Of a stretch of 64,000 nt of DNA, positions 59,200 through 64,000 are shown piece by piece. Location: positions 62,001 through 126,000 of the forward strand of contig CBFIBR010000001.1 in assembly GCA_965660935.1 (NCBI GenBank), given 5' to 3'. The notes beneath the pieces were generated by a model, which did no database searches, was not told where the DNA came from, and worked only from the letters and a program-made list of their open reading frames with translations. Each line of letters starts with the position of its first letter. Positions within the stretch are counted from its first letter, which is position 1. This stretch comes from UBA1172 sp002457135. GTDB lineage: Bacteria > Pseudomonadota > Alphaproteobacteria > Puniceispirillales > UBA1172. Both the position numbers and the translations under genes were made by a program.

Positions 59200-59682
59200 A
59201 TGACGATCAGGAATTCCAAAGCCATGCTGTCAGTCTCGCGTTTGTTTTGTGGCCTCACGGTTGGATGCGTGCTTTCGGCATGCAGCACGTTTGAGCCGGA
59301 GTATATTGCCTGCCCGGATATAAGGGTTAAGGAAGGCGCGGAAAAGGCAGTCATGATCGGCGCTGATTACGGCCATTATGTCACAATGCGCGTCAATGGC
59401 GTGGATGGCACCTGCACCGAGGGCGACGGGTTCACCGACATGAAGGTCGAACTGGGCCTGCTGTTCAAGCGTGAAGGGGAAAACCTGGCCAAGGCTGAAC
59501 GTGTTCCGCTGGATGTGACCTTTGCCTTTCTCAACGATCAGGATGAGCTTCAGTCCCGATATGTCTATTCGTATGATCTGTTCATCCCGAATTATCAGGC
59601 GGAATCCTATCCCGTGGCCATCATCAATATTGAGGTTCCTGATAACACGAGGGTTGTTTTCGGGCTTGGCAAGGCTGAATAA
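59200..59682 (+). CDS. Conserved lipoprotein of unknown function
   Basis: A 160-residue predicted lipoprotein. The signal peptide ends at LSAC with Cys28 as the lipidated residue. The mature part has CPDIRVKEGAEKAVMIG (about 38-54) and alternating polar beta-like stretches, with KVELGLLFKREG near 87-98. The pattern resembles small beta-sandwich lipoproteins, but I do not recognise a named family. It is divergent from ispH and followed by a terminator-like hairpin. Its function is unknown. Confidence 0.8.
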   Translation: MTIRNSKAMLSVSRLFCGLTVGCVLSACSTFEPEYIACPDIRVKEGAEKAVMIGADYGHYVTMRVNGVDGTCTEGDGFTDMKVELGLLFKREGENLAKAERVPLDVTFAFLNDQDELQSRYVYSYDLFIPNYQAESYPVAIINIEVPDNTRVVFGLGKAE

Positions 59683-59745
59683 ATCCCCGCTCAAAGGACC
59701 CCGGTCCTGAAATGATCAGCTGATTAATAACCAGATTAATACCAC

Positions 59746-59771
59746 GAAAAAACCCGCCGAAAGGCGGGTTT
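59746..59771 (-). terminator. Terminator after the ATP synthase Fo operon
   Basis: A 9-bp perfect stem AAACCCGCC/GGCGGGTTT (59750-59758 with 59763-59771), with GAAA as loop, has six T in a row on the minus strand. It fits the end of atpF; on the plus strand it could also weakly end the lipoprotein gene. Confidence 0.88.
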
Positions 59772-59819
59772 GGTCTTTGGGGCTGATAATAAACCTGCCC
59801 GGTTATATCTGATCCGGGT

Positions 59820-60317
59820 TTAGCTGATCTTGCGGATGGAAGCGATATCCTTGCGGATGATCTCGGTCCCGCTTTTGTCATCCAGTTTGCTGGTGATCAG
59901 CTCACCGGCCGCGGTAATGGCCAGCTCGGCCGCACGGGCGCGAAGCTCGGCAACCGCTTCAGCTTCCATGGCCTTGATCTTGGCGGTGGCCTGTTGCTGC
60001 TTGCGGGCGATGGCGGCCTTGGCGTTCTCTTCGGCCTTCTCGCGGATAACCTCGGCGGCGGCAACGGCATTGGCCGTGATCTGTTCGGCTTCCAGCATCG
60101 CTTCGCGGTTCAGTTTCTGGTATTTGGTCAACTCGGCCTGGGCCTCTTCGCGCAACTGATGCGCCTCATCAAGGGCCTTGCGAATATCATCGGCACGCTT
60201 GTCAAACATGGCGGAGAGGGCTGAACCGGCGCGCTTCCAGACCAGGGCAACAAAGGCAATAAAGGAAAGGGCGACCCAGACACCTTCATTGATCATCGGT
60301 GCGGTTCCTGCATCCAT
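59820..60317 (-). CDS. atpF: ATP synthase Fo subunit b
   Basis: Subunit b is part of the peripheral stalk that holds F1 against rotation. The 165-residue protein has one N-terminal membrane helix (GVWVALSFIAFVALVWKRA, near 12-30) followed by a long charged coiled coil rich in Ala, Glu, Lys and Arg. It is the last gene of the operon and its start overlaps the b' stop. The F1 genes (atpHAGDC) are not adjacent, as in other alphaproteobacteria. Confidence 0.93.
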   Translation of the reverse strand: MDAGTAPMINEGVWVALSFIAFVALVWKRAGSALSAMFDKRADDIRKALDEAHQLREEAQAELTKYQKLNREAMLEAEQITANAVAAAEVIREKAEENAKAAIARKQQQATAKIKAMEAEAVAELRARAAELAITAAGELITSKLDDKSGTEIIRKDIASIRKIS

Positions 60318-60925
60318 CAGTTTTGCTCCCCTGCCATCGGGATCGCCTTGGCGGCTTCCTTGACGGCCTTTTTGGCATCTGTTTTGGTGACCTTGATCCC
60401 GGCCAGTGCGGCGGCGGCATCAACAGCACCTTCGGCGGCAACATCATCAAGTTCTTTCAGCGCTTTGCTGCGGGCTTCCATGATGGTGTCCTCGGCCTTG
60501 CTGATCTTGGTGGCAATCCGCTTATTGGCTGCCGCGTCTTTCTTTTCGGCATCGGCCTGGACGGCGGCAATCGTCTCACGGGTTTTGTCCGCGGCTTCAT
60601 TGCGGGCCGCACTGAGACGTTGTTCAAACGACAGGCGCATCTGCTCGGCTTCGCTGGCGGCCTGTTTTGCCCGTTCCATGTCATCACTGATGCGGGTATG
60701 GCGGTCTTCAAGAACCGAGGCAATGCTCGGCGTGACCACCCGCCACATCAGAACATAGGCAACCGTGAATGAGATGATGAGCCAGAATACCTGTGTTGGC
60801 CAGGTGGCGAAATCCAGCTGGGGGAGGCCCCCGCTGCTTTCCTCACTCGCGGCCAGTACCGGCACGGCCATAAACATGCCTGCCAAACCAAGCCCTAGTC
60901 GTGTGGCTGTTTTCCTGTAGGCCAT
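60317..60925 (-). CDS. atpF': ATP synthase Fo subunit b'
   Basis: The b' subunit pairs with b to form the heterodimeric peripheral stalk in alphaproteobacteria, cyanobacteria and chloroplasts. The 202-residue protein has a signal-like N-terminus (MFMAVPVLAAS, near 17-27), one membrane helix (WPTQVFWLIISFTVAYVLM, near 42-60) and a long charged coiled coil. The C-terminal tail is Ala- and Lys-rich. It overlaps atpF by the ATGA at 60315-60318. An 86-base gap separates it from atpE. Confidence 0.92.
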   Translation of the reverse strand: MAYRKTATRLGLGLAGMFMAVPVLAASEESSGGLPQLDFATWPTQVFWLIISFTVAYVLMWRVVTPSIASVLEDRHTRISDDMERAKQAASEAEQMRLSFEQRLSAARNEAADKTRETIAAVQADAEKKDAAANKRIATKISKAEDTIMEARSKALKELDDVAAEGAVDAAAALAGIKVTKTDAKKAVKEAAKAIPMAGEQN

Positions 60926-61011
60926 GGCGTCATCCCATCCTTCGGTTAAATTGCCGTATTTTGCGTGAACGTATTCAGGCGATGGGGCAGGTCGTGCCTG
61001 CCCCGGCCAGA

Positions 61012-61239
61012 CTAGAATACGAACAGCAGAAGCAGGGCAACAACCAGCGCGAACAGCGCGATGGCTTCGGTCAGGGCAAAGCCCAGAATGCCGATGCCGA
61101 ACACGTCGTTTCGTGCGGACGGGTTGCGGGCGATCGAGTTCACCAGCGAGGAGAAGATGTTACCGATACCAATGCCTACCCCGAGCAGTGGGAGAACAGC
61201 AATACCAGCACCGATCAGTTTTGCAGCTTCAGCTTCCAT
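61012..61239 (-). CDS. atpE: ATP synthase Fo subunit c
   Basis: Subunit c forms the rotor ring. The 75-residue protein is two membrane helices with a polar loop (IARNPSARN). The proton-carrying acid is the Glu in FALTEAIALFALV (about residue 58). The ATG at 61239 follows AAGGA with 8 bases of spacing; the frame runs 12 codons further upstream. It lies 72 bases after the atpB stop. Confidence 0.96.
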   Translation of the reverse strand: MEAEAAKLIGAGIAVLPLLGVGIGIGNIFSSLVNSIARNPSARNDVFGIGILGFALTEAIALFALVVALLLLFVF

Positions 61240-61311
61240 GATTAATATCCTTCCTAGATTGTCATGTTGGATCATGCACCGCCTCTCGGCGGATTGGTTT
61301 TGCGCTACGCC

Positions 61312-62055
61312 CTAGTGCAGGTGCAACGCGTCGTTCAAATACATACAGGTCAAGATGGTGAAGACATAGGCTTGCAGCCCGGCGACAAGAACTTCAAGTC
61401 CTGTCAGCCCGATCAGCGCAAGGAACGGCAGCACCGACCCCGCCATGGCAACACCGCCCGCGCTGGTGATCATCACGGCCAGACCGGCGAAAACCTTCAG
61501 CATGGTGTGACCGGCCAGCATGTTGGCAAAAAGACGAACCGACAGGCTGACAGGGCGGACGAAGTACGAAATCACTTCAATGATAATCAGAAACGGGATC
61601 AGCGCCTTGGGTGCGCCCGGCGGCACAAAGAAAGAGAAGAAATGCATGCCATGCTTAATGAGCGCCACAAGCGTAACGCCGACAAAGACAATGGCGGCCA
61701 TCACGAAGGTGACAACGATCTGGCTGGTAAACGTGTAGGAATAGGGGATCAGCCCCAGCATGTTCCCGAACAGCAGGAAGATGAAGAGCGTAAAGATAAA
61801 GGGAAAGTACGGGCGGCCTTCGCTGCCGGCGTTGCTGCGCACCATGTCGGATACGAACTCATAGAGCATTTCGGCTGAGGCTTGCAGGCGACCCGGCACC
61901 ATTTCACGCTTGCGCATGGCCATGGTCAGGTAGACGGTGCTGACCAGAACAGCCAGGATCATGAATAGGGCGGAATTGGTAAACGATACATCGTATCCGA
62001 GCAGCTCAAGATGCAGCAGGGCCTTGATGGTGAACTGTTCAACCGGTGAGTGCAT
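61312..62055 (-). CDS. atpB: ATP synthase Fo subunit a
   Basis: Subunit a forms the proton half-channels beside the c-ring. The 247-residue protein has five to six membrane helices. The essential Arg lies in LSVRLFANMLAGH (near 173-185), and the C-terminal helix GLQAYVFTILTCMYLNDAL carries the Gln and Tyr ligands. It begins in the atpI stop (overlap at 62055). Confidence 0.96.
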   Translation of the reverse strand: MHSPVEQFTIKALLHLELLGYDVSFTNSALFMILAVLVSTVYLTMAMRKREMVPGRLQASAEMLYEFVSDMVRSNAGSEGRPYFPFIFTLFIFLLFGNMLGLIPYSYTFTSQIVVTFVMAAIVFVGVTLVALIKHGMHFFSFFVPPGAPKALIPFLIIIEVISYFVRPVSLSVRLFANMLAGHTMLKVFAGLAVMITSAGGVAMAGSVLPFLALIGLTGLEVLVAGLQAYVFTILTCMYLNDALHLH

Positions 62056-62390
62056 TACTCGGCCTTTCCGTTCTTCCTGTTTTCGGATACCGATGCATCG
62101 GTATCCTCGTCAAAATAACCTATTTTAAGCCCATGCCCTGAGGCCATGCGCCAGATATTCATCATGCCAGCACCAGCGCCGAGAAACAGCAGCACGATCA
62201 TCAAAAGCGGTGTCGTGCCAAGCCAGTTATCAAGCAGCCAGCCTATGAACCCCCCAACGGCAACACCGGAAACGATTTCCGTTGCTATTCTGCCCACCAT
62301 GGCCATGGCTTCAGCGGGTAAACCGGGTAACGGCTTTCCGCCTCTGGCATCATCGGATGATTTTTCTGCATCGCTTATTCGCTGCTGCAA
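62055..62390 (-). CDS. atpI: ATP synthase accessory protein AtpI
   Basis: AtpI assists assembly of the c-ring. The 111-residue reading has two membrane helices (about 40-57 and 64-82) around LLDNWLGTTP. The start is uncertain. The only standard codon is a TTG at 62390, but the frame stays open upstream to a stop near 62501, and residues just before the TTG (ADRLKALQQRI) look like coding sequence continuing into the protein. It heads the Fo operon atpI-atpB-atpE-atpF'-atpF. Confidence 0.82.
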   Translation of the reverse strand: MQQRISDAEKSSDDARGGKPLPGLPAEAMAMVGRIATEIVSGVAVGGFIGWLLDNWLGTTPLLMIVLLFLGAGAGMMNIWRMASGHGLKIGYFDEDTDASVSENRKNGKAE

Positions 62391-62544
62391 CGCTTTCAGC
62401 CTGTCGGCTTCCGCGGGTGCGTCTGCGGATGGTTGACCGGGATTGTTGCCCTGATCATCCTGATGCAGTTTTTTTCCGGCGATTGCCTGCCACCCCTTTT
62501 AAGCGTCGTTATAGAGATTCCAGCAAGGCTGAAATTGTCGTCAA

Positions 62545-62571
62545 ATTATGAACTCGGTTGCGGTGTGTCAA
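62545..62571 (-). promoter_or_regulatory. Possible promoter of the atp Fo operon
   Basis: On the minus strand, TTGACA (62571-62566), a perfect -35 box, is followed after 15 bases by CATAAT (62550-62545), one base from the -10 consensus. The spacing is short. It lies 155 bases upstream of the atpI TTG. A second TTGACG follows at 62544-62539. Confidence 0.45.
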
Positions 62572-62640
62572 GTAGAACTGATGCCCTGCGACGAACATTC
62601 ACCTCCCGCCATGACCGGCAGCATCAGGTGAAATCACTGA

Positions 62641-64000
62641 TCAGGCGGTTTTATCAAATCTTTCAGCGGCTTGCAGGTCAACTGACACAACCCGGCTGAC
62701 CCCCTTCTGTTCCATGGTAACACCGTAGAGCCGGTCCATTCTGGCCATGGTCAGGCGGTGATGGGTAACAATGATGAATCGGGTGCCGGTTTTTTCGGCA
62801 ATTTGGCCGAGAATATCGCAAAACCGGGCAACGTTACTGTCATCCAGCGGGGCATCAACCTCATCAAGGATGCAGATCGGTGACGGGTTGGTCAGAAACA
62901 CCGCAAAAATGAGGGCGATGGCCGTCAGTGCCTTCTCCCCACCCGACAACAGGTTGAGCGATTGCAGCCTCTTGCCCGGCGGGCTGGCGAGGATTTCAAG
63001 CCCGGCTTCGAGCGGGTCCTCGGCTTCGGTCAGGCTCAATTCCGCGGTACCGCCACTGAACAGCGTGTTGAAGATCGTGCCGAAATAGCGGTTAACCTCG
63101 GTAAAGCTTTTGAGCAGGCGTTCACGGCCTTCACGGTTGAGCTGATTGATGGCTGTCCTTAGCTTGGAAATGGCGGCGATGAGATCATCACGTTCAGCCT
63201 CAAGGCTGGTGATCCGCTCCTCGATTTCCAGCATTTCCTCTTCAGCGCGCAGGTTGACGGGGCCAATGGTCTCACGTTCACGGATCAGGCGGTCATAGCG
63301 GGCTTCCAGTGTCGTGATGGTATCCTCGGCGGTGTCGATTTCATCACCCGGGTTGAGCCCTGCCAGTTCAGCCAGCTCTTCGGGCCGGGTGTTGAGCCGC
63401 TCACTGATGCGAGAGACGATATCATGCTGCTGCTGGCGGGCCAGATCACGCTGGGCCTCTTGCCGGATCGCCTCTTCCCGTGCCTTGGCGAGGTTCTGAT
63501 CAGCATCACGCAGGGCGGCTTCGAGCAACTGCAACCGGGTTTCAGCCTCAGCCAGGCGATCACCGGCGGCGCGGCGTTCAGCCTCCGCCTTCTCCAGTGT
63601 ATCGGCAAGGGCTATGCGCTGCTGTGCAATCCGTTCAGGCACACCGCTCAGGTTTTCTTCATCCCTGCTGGCGGCGGTCATGCGCTGGTTCAGCTCATTG
63701 AGGCGTTCATTGGCGCCGTTCTGGCGTTGCTGCCACAGTGTCTGCTCGCGGCTGATCTCACCCTGACGGCGATCACGCATGGCGCGGGCATTGCTGATGC
63801 TGCGTTCAGCCCCCATGGCATCGGCCAGGGCCTGACGTTTTTCCTCGGCAACCAGCGACAGGCTTGTGACGGTTTCATTGAGGGATGATGTATCGGCGAG
63901 GCTGGCGGCTTCCTCAGCGGCTTCGGTCAGGGAGGCCTCAATACTGATGAGGGTTTCGTTCAGCTCATCATGACGGCTGGCGGCAGAGGCAAGGGCATCA
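62641..64000 (-). CDS. smc: Chromosome segregation protein SMC, C-terminal part
   Basis: SMC is the ATPase core of the condensin-like complex. The frame is open from 62641 to the window edge, giving the last 453 residues. Most of the visible part is the C-terminal arm of the coiled coil, rich in Glu, Ala and Arg. The head domain follows: signature LSGGEKALTAIA and Walker B ICILDEVDAPLDDSNVARF, then the HHRLTM switch region. The N-terminal head and hinge lie outside the window. It is transcribed toward atpI; I see no terminator between them. Confidence 0.95.
   Translation of the reverse strand, partial: DALASAASRHDELNETLISIEASLTEAAEEAASLADTSSLNETVTSLSLVAEEKRQALADAMGAERSISNARAMRDRRQGEISREQTLWQQRQNGANERLNELNQRMTAASRDEENLSGVPERIAQQRIALADTLEKAEAERRAAGDRLAEAETRLQLLEAALRDADQNLAKAREEAIRQEAQRDLARQQQHDIVSRISERLNTRPEELAELAGLNPGDEIDTAEDTITTLEARYDRLIRERETIGPVNLRAEEEMLEIEERITSLEAERDDLIAAISKLRTAINQLNREGRERLLKSFTEVNRYFGTIFNTLFSGGTAELSLTEAEDPLEAGLEILASPPGKRLQSLNLLSGGEKALTAIALIFAVFLTNPSPICILDEVDAPLDDSNVARFCDILGQIAEKTGTRFIIVTHHRLTMARMDRLYGVTMEQKGVSRVVSVDLQAAERFDKTA

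Noticed and set aside
1..64000. Mobile elements, prophage, toxin-antitoxin or defence genes
   Set aside because: No transposase, integrase, phage structural, restriction or toxin-like reading frame was found; almost every gene belongs to a conserved core family.

Overview
The window is a dense stretch of core genome from an alphaproteobacterium, about 58% GC by eye. The best markers are the cytochrome aa3 cluster order (tldD divergent from ctaC-ctaD-ctaB-coxF-ctaG-ctaE-surf1), the split b/b' ATP synthase operon (atpI-atpB-atpE-atpF'-atpF), a BamF-type DUF3035 lipoprotein beside lspA, Coq7, a short type-2 ArgC and a plant/alphaproteobacterial-type GshA. The Kdo, lipid A and heptosyltransferase genes show a Gram-negative outer membrane. 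A Rhodospirillales- or SAR116-like lineage is plausible, but the sequence alone does not settle it.

Layout. 1-5151: aerobic-type cobalamin (corrin ring) genes cobJ (3' end only), cobM, cobB, cobA, cbiD and cobK on both strands. 5138-9152: aspartate aminotransferase, glyoxalase I, an MFS permease and moaA. 9153-9448: a non-coding gap with a terminator and a good small-RNA candidate. 9449-15331: gluQ, an esterase, an HNH protein, coq7, dsbB, a DedA-like protein, tRNA-Leu(CAA), chaC and mscS. 15538-27230: ribF-ileS-lspA-bamF-mutL as one run, then rsmD, rluB, tadA, purD and xseA. 27239-34890: lipopolysaccharide genes (late acyltransferase, lpxK, waaA, a DUF374 acyltransferase, a family-9 glycosyltransferase, msbA and a dual-specificity phosphatase). 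34894-43199: pmbA, argC, an unknown protein, ubiA, rsmE, gshA, a TetA-like permease and a secreted nuclease. 43261-53576: tldD and the cox cluster followed by thrC and an M16 peptidase. 53625-59682: yqgE, an ScsB/DsbD-like reductase, a peroxiredoxin, rnhA, thrB, ispH and a lipoprotein. 59820-62390: the ATP synthase Fo operon. 62641-64000: the 3' part of smc.

The genes form coherent units: corrin ring synthesis; respiration and ATP synthesis (quinone genes ubiA and coq7, heme O synthase, oxidase, copper assembly, Fo); inner-core LPS and lipid A assembly and export; and thiol/redox balance (gshA, gloA, chaC, dsbB, DsbD-like reductase, peroxiredoxin). Packing is very tight. Many pairs overlap by ATGA or TGATG, and three convergent pairs share one palindromic CTAG as both stop codons.

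I found no mobile element, prophage, CRISPR array, toxin-antitoxin pair or defence island. The observations most worth following up are the small-RNA candidate at 9272-9337, the set of short tandem duplications scattered through the window, the unknown protein fused translationally to argC, and the phosphatase next to msbA. No clear new multi-gene system is visible. All start sites given here were chosen by eye from ribosome binding sites and family N-termini.
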